DNA of 64,000 bases, taken from the NCBI RefSeq assembly GCF_006540305.1, contig NZ_BJOR01000001.1, positions 2,108,001 through 2,172,000 on the forward strand, in the 5' to 3' direction. Position 1 is the first letter of the stretch. Each line of letters starts with the position of its first letter. This DNA comes from Streptomyces sp. 6-11-2 (lineage in GTDB: Bacteria; Actinomycetota; Actinomycetes; Streptomycetales; Streptomycetaceae). A program made the translations under genes and the position numbers. Of the stretch, positions 26,521-35,683 are shown in pieces. Under the pieces are notes generated by a model. The model searched no databases and was not told the origin of the DNA. It saw only the letters and a list, made by a program, of their open reading frames with translations.

Positions 26521-27291
26521 ATGGCGGCGACTCAGGTCATCAGGTCCGAGTGGACCAAGATCCGGTCGGTGGCGTCCACGGTGTGGACGCTGTCCCTGAC
26601 GGCGGTCGTCACGATCGCCCTCGGCATGCTGATCTCGGCCCTGTCGAAGCACTCGTTCGACAGCATGGACGAACGGGACCGGTTCTCCTTCGACCCGACC
26701 TACGTCAGCTTCGCCGGCATGGGGCTCGGGCAGCTGGCGATGATCGTGTTCGCGGTGCTGGTGGTGTCCAACGAGTACAGCACCGGCATGATCCGCACCT
26801 CGCTGGCCGCCGTCCCGCAGCGCGGCGCCTTCCTGGCGAGCAAGGTGGCGGTGGCGACCGGGCTGGCCCTCGTGGTGGGCATGGTCACCAGCTTCGCCTC
26901 GTTCTTCCTCGGGCAGGCGATGCTCGGATCGCTCGGCACCTCCCTCGGCGAGCCGGGCGTGCTGCGCGCGGTCGTCGGCGGCGGCCTCTACATGGCCCTC
27001 ATCGCGATGTTCTCGATGGGCGTCACCGTGATGCTGCGCTCGCCGATGCTGTCGCTGGGCATCCTGATGCCGTTCTTCTTCCTGATCTCCAACATCCTCG
27101 CCAACGTCTCGGCGACGAAGAAGATCGGCCGCTTCCTGCCCGACCAGGCCGGCGGCCGCATCATGCAGGTGGTTCCGCGAGTCGGCGACGACACCCCCTA
27201 CGGCCCCTGGGGCGGCCTCGGGATCATGCTGCTGTGGGTGATCGCGGCGCTCGCCGGAGGGTACGTACTGCTGCGGAAGCGGGACGCCTGA
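26521..27291 (+). CDS. ABC-2 permease (system 1)
   Basis: The 256-residue protein opens with IRSEWTKIRSVASTVWTL, the amphipathic entry helix seen in many ABC-2 permeases of Streptomyces. Six membrane helices follow, with the conserved VVSNEYSTGMIRTSL coupling segment after helix 2. It begins 3 nt after the ATPase stop and must form the membrane half of system 1. Compared with its paralogue at 28670-29545, it lacks the Pro-rich N-terminal extension. The substrate is unknown. Confidence 0.88.
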   Translation: MAATQVIRSEWTKIRSVASTVWTLSLTAVVTIALGMLISALSKHSFDSMDERDRFSFDPTYVSFAGMGLGQLAMIVFAVLVVSNEYSTGMIRTSLAAVPQRGAFLASKVAVATGLALVVGMVTSFASFFLGQAMLGSLGTSLGEPGVLRAVVGGGLYMALIAMFSMGVTVMLRSPMLSLGILMPFFFLISNILANVSATKKIGRFLPDQAGGRIMQVVPRVGDDTPYGPWGGLGIMLLWVIAALAGGYVLLRKRDA

Positions 27292-27404
27292 GCACGGCAG
27301 GCTTTTACTTTCTTTTGGGCGGAACCGTCAGCGCCCGGATATCCTCCTAACCCTTACGGGGGGCGTGCGCCCCGCTTACCTGAACCGTTCGATGGGTGCG
27401 GAGC

Positions 27405-28673
27405 ATGATCGAGGCAGTCGGCCTGACCAAGCGCTATGGCGACAAGACCGCCGTGCACAACCTCTCCTTCCAGGTACGTCCAGGTGCCGTCACCGGCTTC
27501 CTCGGTCCGAACGGCTCGGGCAAGTCGACGACGATGCGGATGATCCTGGGGCTGGACAACCCCAGCGCGGGATCGGTGACGATCGGCGGCCATCCGTACC
27601 GCACGCTGCCGAACGCGCCCCGCCAGGTCGGCGCCCTGCTGGACGCGAAGGCGGTGCACGGCGGCCGGTCCGCGCGCAACCACCTGCTGTCCCTGGCGCA
27701 GCTGTCCGGCATCCCGGCCCGCCGCGTCGACGAGGTGCTCGGGGTCGTCGGCCTCCAGGACGTGGCGAGGAGGCGCTCCAAGGGCTTCTCCCTCGGCATG
27801 GGCCAGCGGCTGGGCATCGCCGCCGCGCTGCTGGGCGACCCGCAGGTGCTGCTGTTCGACGAGCCGGTGAACGGTCTCGACCCCGAGGGCATCCTCTGGG
27901 TGCGCAATCTGATGAAGTCGCTCGCGGCGGAGGGACGGACCGTGTTCGTCTCCAGTCATCTGATGAGCGAGATGGCGCTGACCGCCGACCATCTGATCGT
28001 CATCGGGCGCGGGCAGCTGCTCGCCGACATGAGTGTGACGGACTTCATCTCCGCGAACTCCGCGGACTTCGCGCGGGTCCGCACGCCCGACACCGAGCCG
28101 CAGCAGCGGGAGAAGCTGACGTCCGCGCTGACCGAGGCGGGCGGGCACGTGCTGCCCGAGCAGGACGGCGCGCTGCGCGTGACCGGGCTGCCGCTGCCGC
28201 GCATCAGTGACCTCGCGCACGAGGCGGACGTACGCCTGTGGGAGCTGTCGCCGCACCAGGCCTCGCTGGAGGAGGCGTACATGCGGATGACCCAGGGGGC
28301 CGTCGACTACCGCTCCACCATCGACCAGAAGGCCGGGCTGATGCAGCCCCTGCCGCCCGGCGTCGAGCCGTCCGTGCCGGTTCCCGGCCAGGGCCAGCCC
28401 GGCTGGTACGCGCCGCCACCGCCCCAGCCGGGCGGACAGCCGTTCGCGGGCCCGCAGGGCGTCCCCGGCGCGCAGCCGAACCCGTACGCCGCTCCGGGCG
28501 CGGGCCACCCCGGCCCCTACGGCGCCCCGAACGCGCGCGTCCCCAACCCGTACGCGCAGAGCGCGCCGCAGGCCCCTCAGGTGCCCGCCCAGTCCGCCGG
28601 CGCGCCGCACGGAGGGGCCGCACCGGCCGCCGCGCCCGCCGCCGACTCCACCAAGCCCGAGGACGCCCGATGA
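27405..28673 (+). CDS. ABC transporter ATP-binding protein with disordered tail (system 2)
   Basis: The 422-residue protein has the same core as system 1: GPNGSGKST, SLGMGQR, LLFDEP and VFVSSH. I take the ATG at 27405 by analogy with system 1; a GTG at 27396 is in frame. After about residue 305 comes a tail of roughly 115 residues rich in Pro, Gly, Ala and Gln (GWYAPPPPQPGGQPF, QPNPYAAPGAGHPGPYG, PNPYAQSAP), likely disordered, ending DSTKPEDAR. Such tails are unusual for an ABC ATPase. The stop overlaps the permease ATG (ATGA). The substrate is unknown. Confidence 0.9.
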   Translation: MIEAVGLTKRYGDKTAVHNLSFQVRPGAVTGFLGPNGSGKSTTMRMILGLDNPSAGSVTIGGHPYRTLPNAPRQVGALLDAKAVHGGRSARNHLLSLAQLSGIPARRVDEVLGVVGLQDVARRRSKGFSLGMGQRLGIAAALLGDPQVLLFDEPVNGLDPEGILWVRNLMKSLAAEGRTVFVSSHLMSEMALTADHLIVIGRGQLLADMSVTDFISANSADFARVRTPDTEPQQREKLTSALTEAGGHVLPEQDGALRVTGLPLPRISDLAHEADVRLWELSPHQASLEEAYMRMTQGAVDYRSTIDQKAGLMQPLPPGVEPSVPVPGQGQPGWYAPPPPQPGGQPFAGPQGVPGAQPNPYAAPGAGHPGPYGAPNARVPNPYAQSAPQAPQVPAQSAGAPHGGAAPAAAPAADSTKPEDAR

Positions 28674-29545
28674 GCACGCCGCAGACTCCTGTGCCGCAGG
28701 CCGCGCCGCCCGCCTGGGAGGCGGCGGCCGGTTCCCCCCAGCCCGGCTACACCTCGCCGATCCCCGTCGTCCGTACGCACCTCGGGCACGCCCTCGCCTC
28801 GGAGTGGACGAAGATCAAGTCGGTGCGCTCCACGATGTGGACGCTCGGGGTGTTCGTTCTGCTCGTGGTCGGGATCGGGCTGCTGATCGGCCTGATCATC
28901 GCCGACTCCGCAGGGGAGATGCACGGCGACGAGAACATGCTGTCGCTGGGCTTCTTCGGGCTGCTGCTCGGCAGCATCTGCATCATCACGCTCGGCGTGC
29001 TGACCACGGCCTCGGAGTACGGCACCGGCATGATCCGGACCACGATGACGGCGTGCCCGAGCCGTGGACGGGTGCTCACGGCCAAGGCGGTGGTGTTCTT
29101 CCTGGTCGCGTTCGCGGTGACCCTGGTCTCCACCGGCGTGGTCGGCCTCGCGCAGACGGCCATGCTCGACGGCACCGGCGCCCGGCAGCCCACCGGACCG
29201 GAGTGGTTCAAGGCCACCGTGGGCGTCAGCCTCTACATGGCCCTGCTCGGGCTGTTCTCGCTCCTCATCGGCTCGGTGCTGCGGCACTCGGCGGGCGCCA
29301 TCACGATCATGATCGGTGTCGTGCTCGCCCCGCTGGTGATCGCCCTGTTCATGTTCACGCGCTCGCTGGAGAGGGTGCGCCAGTTCCTGTTCGAGTACTC
29401 GATCCCGAACCAGCTGAGCGTCTTCTACTCCAACTCCCTCACCGATTCCGGCCCGACCGGCTGGGACCCGCTGTGGATCCTGCTGGGCGCGACGGCCGCC
29501 GCGTTCGCCGGCGCCTGGGCCCTGCTGCGGAGCCGGGACGTCTGA
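28670..29545 (+). CDS. ABC-2 permease with Pro-rich N-terminus (system 2)
   Basis: The ATG overlaps the ATPase stop (ATGA) and gives 291 residues. Residues 1-35 (PQTPVPQAAPPAWEAAAG...) are Pro- and Ala-rich, echoing the tail of its ATPase. ASEWTKIKSVRSTMWTL then begins the conserved permease, with six helices and TTASEYGTGMIRTTM after helix 2. The matching low-complexity segments on both subunits suggest that they meet on the cytoplasmic side. The substrate is unknown. Confidence 0.88.
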   Translation: MSTPQTPVPQAAPPAWEAAAGSPQPGYTSPIPVVRTHLGHALASEWTKIKSVRSTMWTLGVFVLLVVGIGLLIGLIIADSAGEMHGDENMLSLGFFGLLLGSICIITLGVLTTASEYGTGMIRTTMTACPSRGRVLTAKAVVFFLVAFAVTLVSTGVVGLAQTAMLDGTGARQPTGPEWFKATVGVSLYMALLGLFSLLIGSVLRHSAGAITIMIGVVLAPLVIALFMFTRSLERVRQFLFEYSIPNQLSVFYSNSLTDSGPTGWDPLWILLGATAAAFAGAWALLRSRDV

Positions 29546-29611
29546 GCGACTGGAACCGCGGCTGGTGCTGAGGACGGAAAGGTCCACCGGCTCGCGACGA
29601 CCGGCACGACA

Positions 29612-29953
29612 CTAGAACCGTGGCGCGTTACGGGACCGCTGCACCCGCGTGGTGCGGCGGTCCTTGGCGTTCCAGCACGCCTTGTGCCAGTGCCGGCGGT
29701 CGTCCACGCCCGCGTGCTGTGGCCAGGCCACCACGTGCGGGACGCCGGAGGGGATCACCTGGTCGCAGCCGGGGCAGCGGTACGTCTTGCCATCGGTGCT
29801 GGAGCCCGCGACATGGCGCACGCTGAAATCCTCGCCATGCCAGCTCTCGGTGGACTGCCAGCCGCCGTAGCGGCCCGCGGTGTCGTCCTCGGCGCTCCGG
29901 CCGGACGAGGCGGCGCCTCTCCCATCCTTGGGTCGGTTGCGGCGGGGGGACAC
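29612..29953 (-). CDS. Small zinc-ribbon-like protein (often annotated ATP/GTP-binding)
   Basis: GTG at 29953, with GAGGTG just upstream, gives 113 residues (VSPRRNRPKD...). The first half is polar and probably flexible. The second half holds YRCPGCDQVIPSG, then PHVVAW, RRHWHKACW and a basic end. CPGC followed by His, His and Cys could bind one zinc ion. The gene is often labelled ATP/GTP-binding in Streptomyces genomes, but I see no P-loop, so that name has no support here. It is convergent with the ABC permease. The function is unknown. Confidence 0.75.
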   Translation of the reverse strand: MSPRRNRPKDGRGAASSGRSAEDDTAGRYGGWQSTESWHGEDFSVRHVAGSSTDGKTYRCPGCDQVIPSGVPHVVAWPQHAGVDDRRHWHKACWNAKDRRTTRVQRSRNAPRF

Positions 29954-30176
29954 GGGACACCTCACGAAGCCGTAGGGAAGACAGGGACCTTCTCCAGCCT
30001 ACGCGGCGCCACTACGGCCGGGTAAGGAGAACCAACCACCACAAGTCCCCTTCCCGGACGACCCATTCCGCAGACAATCCGCAAATCTCTCCGCCAGGCC
30101 GTGTCCTCGGCACGTGTCGCCCGGTTATGCCGGGTGGGGGAGCTCCGTGTCGGAGCCGAGGAAGCAGGAAAGAGCA

Positions 30177-31205
30177 ATGCGCGTAGGAAGTTTCGTGCTG
30201 GCGGCCCAGTTCCCCGGGCAGGGCCAAGGCGAGGCGCTGCACCGGGCGGTCCGGTCCGCGGAGGTCGCCGAGGAGGCCGGGCTGGACGCGGTCTGGCTGG
30301 GCGAGCACCACTTCGTCCCGTACGGGACGTGTCCGTCGGCGATCACCCTGGCCGCGCTGCTGCTGGGCCGCACCCGCCGTCTGCGGGTGGGTACGGCGGT
30401 CAGCGTGCTGCCCACGGTCCACCCGGTCGCGCTCGGCGAGCAGGCGTCGCTGCTGCACATGACGAGCGGCGGGCGGTTCTCGCTCGGCGTCGGGCGCGGC
30501 GGCCCGTGGGTGGACCTGGAAGTGTTCGGCATGGGACTGGAGGCGTACGAGAGCGGGTTCCCGGAGTCGCTGGACCTGCTGGTGCGCTGGCTGCGTGAGC
30601 CCTCGGTGTCGGCCTCGGGAGAACGGTTCGCCTTCCGCGAGGTCCCCGTCGTACCGCGCCCGTCGGAGGCGCTGGTCCAGGTCCCGGGTCCCGAGGTCGT
30701 CGTCGCCTGCACCTCCCCGGCGAGCGTGCGGCTGGCCGCCGAGCGCGGGCTGCCGATGCTGCTGGGGATGCACATCGGGGACGAGGAGAAGGCCGAGATG
30801 GTCGCCCTGTGGCAGCGGTGCGCGCGGGCGGCGGGCCGGCCGGGCGAGGAGGTCCGGGGTGCCGCCCATGTCTCGGCGGGCGTCTGCCAGATCGCGGACC
30901 GGCGCACGGACGCGGTGGAGACGCTGCTGAAGGCGATGCCGGGCTGGCTGAAACAGGGGCTGGACGCCCATGTCACCGTGGACGGCCGGACCCGCGGGAT
31001 GCGTGATCCCCTGGAGTACACCGAACTGCTCTGCGGGCTGCACCCGGTGGGCACCCCGCGGCTGTGCGCCGACCGGCTCGCGGCGACCTCCGAGCGGACC
31101 GGCATCTCCCGCTTCGCCCTCCTCACGGAGGGCTCGGGTGATCTGGCGGCCACGGAGGAGAACCTGCGACGGCTCGGCGCCGAGGTACTGCCCCACCTCG
31201 GCTGA
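30177..31205 (+). CDS. Luciferase-like (LLM class) flavin-dependent oxidoreductase
   Basis: ATG at 30177 with GGAA upstream gives 342 residues. The TIM-barrel pattern of bacterial luciferase relatives is visible: RSAEVAEEAGLDAVWLGEHHFVPYGTCPSAITLAALLLGRT, RLRVGTAVSVLPTVHPVALGEQASLL and SGGRFSLGVGRGGP. Such enzymes use FMNH2 or F420H2 and oxygen or other acceptors. The substrate is not predictable, and whether it uses FMN or F420 is open. The gene is monocistronic, between the zinc-ribbon-like gene and the convergent SCO5389-family gene. Confidence 0.87.
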   Translation: MRVGSFVLAAQFPGQGQGEALHRAVRSAEVAEEAGLDAVWLGEHHFVPYGTCPSAITLAALLLGRTRRLRVGTAVSVLPTVHPVALGEQASLLHMTSGGRFSLGVGRGGPWVDLEVFGMGLEAYESGFPESLDLLVRWLREPSVSASGERFAFREVPVVPRPSEALVQVPGPEVVVACTSPASVRLAAERGLPMLLGMHIGDEEKAEMVALWQRCARAAGRPGEEVRGAAHVSAGVCQIADRRTDAVETLLKAMPGWLKQGLDAHVTVDGRTRGMRDPLEYTELLCGLHPVGTPRLCADRLAATSERTGISRFALLTEGSGDLAATEENLRRLGAEVLPHLG

Positions 31206-31225
31206 CCGTGAACGCGCCATGGGAG

Positions 31226-31274
31226 GCTTGCCGCCCCTGTACTCCAAGCACCTCCCGCGCACGGAGCGGCAAGC
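31226..31274. terminator. Possible terminator between convergent genes
   Basis: GCTTGCCGC (31226-31234) and GCGGCAAGC (31266-31274) form a 9-bp stem with a long 31-nt loop in the 84-bp convergent gap. The loop length makes this uncertain. Confidence 0.4.
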
Positions 31275-31289
31275 AGGCGACTCACGGCG

Positions 31290-31682
31290 TCAGCAGTCCC
31301 GCAGTTCCGGGGACTGGTTGAGGAGCTGGTTGCGCACCGAGGTGAAACGGGCCAGCGTCTCGTCGACCGAGGCGTCCAGCGGGAACACCGCCACCCGGTG
31401 GCAGTTCTGGAAGGCGAGCCGCACACCGAAGTGCCGCTGAAGCGTGCCGCGTATGGCGTCACTCGCCAGCGCACGCAGCAGCTGACCGCGTGCCTGCTCG
31501 TCCGGCGGGGGCGTCTGGTTGTCGGCGAACTGGCCGCCGTCCACCTTCAGCTGGGCCACCAGGGAGCTGATCATCTCCCACGCGTAAGGCAGGGAGGTCC
31601 GGACGCAGTCGACGAAGTCAGCTTCGTCGACCTCGCCTCGCTCGGCCGCTTCGAGTAGGGCCGGTGAGACGTCGAGCGACAT
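31290..31682 (-). CDS. SCO5389-family conserved protein
   Basis: The 130-residue protein starts at an ATG with GAGGAGAA upstream and has no membrane helix or signal. It begins MSLDVSPALLEAAERGEVDEADFVDCVRTSLPYAW, contains FGVRLAFQNCHRVAVFPLD, and ends PELRDC. It is a cytoplasmic actinobacterial family of unknown function known from S. coelicolor SCO5389. It is divergent from nucS across a 300-bp gap. Conservation of this neighbour pair could reflect a shared promoter region rather than shared function. Confidence 0.75.
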   Translation of the reverse strand: MSLDVSPALLEAAERGEVDEADFVDCVRTSLPYAWEMISSLVAQLKVDGGQFADNQTPPPDEQARGQLLRALASDAIRGTLQRHFGVRLAFQNCHRVAVFPLDASVDETLARFTSVRNQLLNQSPELRDC

Positions 31683-31982
31683 GGGTTCTCCTCTCGCACC
31701 CCCGAACGACAGGGGTTGCCGGACAGATAAGGGGGCACGCGACTCCCAACACGGTGAGTACACGGGTCGCGACCTCCCGTTCACTACGGTAGGCACAAGA
31801 ACGGACGCCCACTAGGCGAATGCATATACAGACCGGGCTAGTTGGGCACACAATCGGCCACAAGTGAACACGGGTGATCCAGGGAAAAATGGGGCGCCCC
31901 CCGAGGAGTCCCGGCGGCCGCGCGGCGGAAGGTCCCCGGTCGAATCGCGCGCACCGCCGTCCGTCCAGTAGCGTTGCCGACC
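31683..31982. other. 300-bp divergent promoter region
   Basis: The gap between the SCO5389-family gene and nucS is richer in AT than its surroundings at about 31770-31880 and contains no gene. For nucS, TAGCGT (31969-31974) ends 8 nt before the ATG with no ribosome-binding site, consistent with a leaderless start. For the minus-strand gene a TATCTG-like box lies near 31728. Confidence 0.5.
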
Positions 31983-32654
31983 ATGCGTCTCGTCATTGCC
32001 CGGTGCGCCGTCGACTACGCCGGCCGGCTCACCGCCCATCTGCCGTCAGCGCCCCGTCTGATCCTGGTCAAGGCGGACGGCAGCGTCTCGATCCACGCGG
32101 ACGACCGCGCCTACAAGCCGCTGAACTGGATGTCCCCCCCGTGCACGCTCAAGGAGGGCGCCGGTGACGAGGAGGGCGTCTGGACCGTCGTCAACAAGGC
32201 GGGCGAGAAGCTCATCATCACGATGGAGGAGGTCCTGCACGACTCCTCGCACGAACTCGGCGTGGATCCGGGGCTGATCAAGGACGGCGTGGAAGCGCAC
32301 CTCCAGGAACTGCTCGCCGACCGCATCGAGACGCTCGGCGAGGGCTACACGCTGATCCGCCGCGAGTACATGACGGCCATCGGCCCGGTCGACATCCTGT
32401 GCCGGGACGCCGAGGGCCGGACGGTCGCGGTCGAGATCAAGCGGCGCGGCGAGATCGACGGCGTGGAACAGCTCACCCGCTACCTCGAACTGCTGAACCG
32501 CGACCCCCACCTCGCCCCGGTCCGCGGCGTCTTCGCGGCCCAGGAGATCAAGCCGCAGGCCCGCGTCCTCGCCACCGACCGCGGCATCGGCTGCCAGGTA
32601 CTGGACTACGACGCCCTGCGCGGCATCGAGGACGACAAGCTGCGCCTGTTCTGA
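31983..32654 (+). CDS. nucS: Endonuclease NucS (EndoMS), non-canonical mismatch repair
   Basis: ATG at 31983 gives 223 residues, the standard actinobacterial length. The N-terminal domain (1-115) binds DNA, and the C-terminal RecB-like nuclease has its catalytic residues in place: Asp137 (GPVDILC), Glu151 and Lys153 (AVEIKRR), and Gln163 ([10 protein letters not shown]). The short C-terminal DDKLRLF tail is of the type that contacts the beta clamp. NucS replaces MutS/MutL in actinobacteria, cutting both strands at mismatches. A TAnnnT box 8 nt upstream suggests a leaderless mRNA. Confidence 0.96.
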   Translation: MRLVIARCAVDYAGRLTAHLPSAPRLILVKADGSVSIHADDRAYKPLNWMSPPCTLKEGAGDEEGVWTVVNKAGEKLIITMEEVLHDSSHELGVDPGLIKDGVEAHLQELLADRIETLGEGYTLIRREYMTAIGPVDILCRDAEGRTVAVEIKRRGEIDGVEQLTRYLELLNRDPHLAPVRGVFAAQEIKPQARVLATDRGIGCQVLDYDALRGIEDDKLRLF

Positions 32655-32681
32655 GGGCGGCCGCAGGGTGCTCGTACGACG

Positions 32682-32720
32682 CCGGGGGCCGGGTCCGTGT
32701 CATACGGACCCGGCCCCCGG
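32682..32720. terminator. Strong bidirectional terminator after nucS
   Basis: A perfect 17-bp stem (32682-32698 / 32704-32720, beginning CCGGGGGCCGGG) has a 5-nt loop GTCAT. It lies between the convergent nucS and the large P-loop gene and serves both. Confidence 0.9.
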
Positions 32721-32731
32721 TCCTTCGTGGG

Positions 32732-35389
32732 TCAGGCGAGCGTCGCCGTGTCGGACGGCTCCGTAGCCGCGCCGCTCTCGGAGGCGTCGGCCGGCGGGCC
32801 GGCCGAAAGGCCGGACGTCGGCGCCGAGGTGCCTCCGGACGGCTCCCCGGACGAACCGGAGTCGGCGCCGCCGGTGGGGCCCGTGGTGCTCCCTCCCGAG
32901 GGGTCGCCGCTGGGTTCTCCGCTGCTCCCGCCCGTGGGATCGCCGGTGCCGCCGCCGGAGGAACCGCCGCTCGTGGGGCCTCCGGCGCCGCCGCCGGAAG
33001 AGCCTCCGCTGCCTCCGCCCGGTGTGCCGCCGCCCGTGGAGCCCCCGGGGTTCCCGCCGGTCGTCCCACCGGTCTTACCACCGGTGCCGCCGCCCGACGA
33101 GTCGGCGGGCCCCGACGGCTTCGGGGGCTTGGACGAGGAGCCCGAGGACGTGCCGTCCCCGGACGGCGCGAGGCTCTCCGACGGCTCGGCGCCGCCCGGC
33201 GCCGGGTCCTCGGACGTGCCGGACACGGAGCCGTGGCCCGGGTCCGTCGGACGGCTGGTCACCGTGCCCGTGTCGCTTCCCCCGCTGCGGTCCTGCTTCG
33301 GCGTGTCGGCGCCCAGGCCGCCGTCGTCCACGTCCTGGCCGGCGGACGGATTGACGTTGTCGGAGGGGGCGTCGGGGGTGTTCTGGGACGTGGCGCCGAG
33401 CGTCACCACCGTGCCGAGGACGGCCGCGAGCAGCGCGCCCGCGCCGGCCGCCACGAGGTTGCGCCGGGCCAGGCCCTTGATGCCGACGCGGTGCTTGGCC
33501 GGGGCGTGCGGCGAACCCGGGACCGACGCCTGGTGGGTGACCAGCGTGGAGGCGTCACCGCCGGACTGCTGGAGCGCCGGGAAGGGCGCGGGCACCCCGC
33601 CCGGCGGGGACGCCGACTCCTCGGTGCGGGCGTCCGGCACCTCCTCGCCCGCCGTCGCACCGAGGCCCACCGCCGTACCGGAGCGGTCGGTGACCAGGGC
33701 GAGGGCGCGGCGCCCGGCGACCGTGCCGCGCTTGTCGGCGAGCGCGCCGCGCAGCCCGATGGAGGCCTCCAGTTCGGCGCGGGCCCGGTCCAGCTGACCG
33801 CCGCAGAGCGCCATGATGCCCAGCTCGTGGTGGAAGTAGGCCTGTTCGGCGACCTCACCGGCGAGCCGGGAGGCCTCGGTGCCGTAACGCAGCGCCCGTT
33901 CCCAGGCGTTCCAGTCGAGGCCCGCGGCGAACGCGGGGGCGGCGGTGCGGGCGAGCCGTACGGCCGTGCTCTCCTCTCCCCCGTCGGACGGCGTGGTGAC
34001 CGGCACCAGCACGGCCAGCGCGGCGAGCACGGCGTCCGCCTCGGCGCACACCCGCTCCGGGGTGACCGAGGGGTGGCCGGCCCACCAGGTGTAGTGGCGG
34101 GCCGCGGTGAGGGCCTGCTCCTCGGCGTCGTCGCCGTATCCGGCGGCCTCCAGCTGGGTCAGCACACCGGCGGCGAGCCGGTAGCGCGAGCCGGCCGGGG
34201 AGACCAGGCCGCAGCTCGCCAGCTCGCCGAGCGCGGCGTCGGCGTGGGTGTCGCCGACCAGCGCGGGCAGGTGCGACTGGTGGGGCACCTCGCCGCCGAG
34301 CGCGACGGCGAAGCGCAGTGTGGCCCGCGCGGAGGCGCTCAGCCGGGAGGCGAGCAGCGGCGCGGGCGCGGCGGCCTCGCCGAGCGAGGGCAGGGGTACG
34401 GCATCGCCGTCGCCCCCGTCCAGGACGGCGTCCACGGGCGGCGCGTCCTCGAAGACGCCGAACTCCTCGACGGCGCTGGTGCCGGCCCGCAGGTGGTCGT
34501 GCTGGCTCAGCAGGGCACCGGCCTGCACGAAGCGCAGCGGCAGGCCCTCGGACTCGAACCAGAGGTCCCCGGCCCAGTTGGCCTCCTCCTCGGTGAGCAC
34601 ACGGGCGACGGCGCGCTCGATGAGTTCGACTCCGCCGGCCCGGTCCAGGCCGCTGAGGGAGACCTCCTCGACCTCCGACTCGGCGGACGGCGCGGGCACG
34701 TCTGGGGTCGCGCTGATCAGGAAGGCGCATTCGGGGGTGGCGTCGATCAGCTCGTCGAGCGCGCCACCGCCGACCTCGATGTCGTCCACCACGACGACCG
34801 CGCCGATCTCCCGGACGTACGCGAGCAGTTCGTCCCGGTCGGGCCGGTACCGCGGCGCGCTGTACACCGCGTGGAAGAGGTCGTGGAGCAGGTCGCTCGC
34901 GGTGCGGCGGTGGCCGCCGAGGCGGACGACGCCGTCGGGGGCGAGGTCCGAGCAGTCGTCGGCGACGAGGTCGAGCAGGCTGGTGCGGCCGGAGCCGCCC
35001 GGCCCGGTCAGGCGTACGGAGCGGCCGCGGGCGAGCAGCCGCACGAGCTGCTCGCGCCCGGCCTGGCGCTCCAGGAGCGGCAGGGCGGACGGCGCCGGGC
35101 CGGCCGGTACGGGCGGCCCCGCCACGCGGTCGTGCTCGGCGCGCTCGGCCGGTGTGTACTTGCGCGGCCGGTCGGGGTGCTCCCCGGGCGGGCAGGCCTC
35201 GATCTCGCTGCCGTCCACGGGGTTGACGGTGAACAGGAAGTCGCCCGAGACGAGCCGCGCCGTGCGGGCCGGCGCGGGCGCGTGCTGGACGAAGTCGGAT
35301 GCGAGGGAATCCCTGGGTGGGCGCCGGCTCGGCACGTGGCCGTCGCCGCCATGGCCCATGTCCTCGGGTTCCCGGGTGTTCGGGTCCAT
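32732..35389 (-). CDS. Membrane-anchored STAND-like P-loop protein with Gly/Ser/Thr tail
   Basis: ATG at 35389 gives 885 residues; an in-frame GTG further upstream would add 50 low-complexity residues. After a polar start comes a P-loop ATPase: Walker A RLTGPGGSGRTSLLDLV (about 125), Walker B GAVVVVDDIE (about 200), then a winged-helix-like part and a helical region resembling TPR. A single membrane helix (LVAAGAGALLAAVLGTVVTLG, about 650) follows. The last 190 residues are Gly, Ser, Thr and Pro repeats (TGGKTGGTTGG, SSGGGAGG) that would lie outside the cell. The build suggests a signalling ATPase with an external stalk, but the signal and output are unknown. It is convergent with nucS. Confidence 0.75.
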   Translation of the reverse strand: MDPNTREPEDMGHGGDGHVPSRRPPRDSLASDFVQHAPAPARTARLVSGDFLFTVNPVDGSEIEACPPGEHPDRPRKYTPAERAEHDRVAGPPVPAGPAPSALPLLERQAGREQLVRLLARGRSVRLTGPGGSGRTSLLDLVADDCSDLAPDGVVRLGGHRRTASDLLHDLFHAVYSAPRYRPDRDELLAYVREIGAVVVVDDIEVGGGALDELIDATPECAFLISATPDVPAPSAESEVEEVSLSGLDRAGGVELIERAVARVLTEEEANWAGDLWFESEGLPLRFVQAGALLSQHDHLRAGTSAVEEFGVFEDAPPVDAVLDGGDGDAVPLPSLGEAAAPAPLLASRLSASARATLRFAVALGGEVPHQSHLPALVGDTHADAALGELASCGLVSPAGSRYRLAAGVLTQLEAAGYGDDAEEQALTAARHYTWWAGHPSVTPERVCAEADAVLAALAVLVPVTTPSDGGEESTAVRLARTAAPAFAAGLDWNAWERALRYGTEASRLAGEVAEQAYFHHELGIMALCGGQLDRARAELEASIGLRGALADKRGTVAGRRALALVTDRSGTAVGLGATAGEEVPDARTEESASPPGGVPAPFPALQQSGGDASTLVTHQASVPGSPHAPAKHRVGIKGLARRNLVAAGAGALLAAVLGTVVTLGATSQNTPDAPSDNVNPSAGQDVDDGGLGADTPKQDRSGGSDTGTVTSRPTDPGHGSVSGTSEDPAPGGAEPSESLAPSGDGTSSGSSSKPPKPSGPADSSGGGTGGKTGGTTGGNPGGSTGGGTPGGGSGGSSGGGAGGPTSGGSSGGGTGDPTGGSSGEPSGDPSGGSTTGPTGGADSGSSGEPSGGTSAPTSGLSAGPPADASESGAATEPSDTATLA

Positions 35390-35683
35390 AGGTTCCAAGC
35401 CCCCCAAAAGCGTCGTGTGCCGGACACCGCCGGCCCCTCCCGGCCTTGCCGCACACCGCGCTGTCGCTTCTGGTCCGGGCCCGCTCGAGGGTTGCTGAGC
35501 TGCGGGCGACCGAACCCTAAACCTTCGGCCAGTATCCACGACAGCCCGGGGTACCGACCGGCCCGAGACGTCACGGTCTCATGAGGATTGCGCGTCACGT
35601 ACGGTTCGCCGACGTGCGCCCGGGTCTCCCCCGTCGCCCGGTTCACACCTGTTCGGACCAGGGCGCCGGTGACGCGGCCCGGT

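Noticed and set aside
29612..29953. ATP/GTP-binding function often attached to this small protein
   Set aside because: No P-loop or other nucleotide motif is present; the Cys/His pattern fits a zinc ribbon better.
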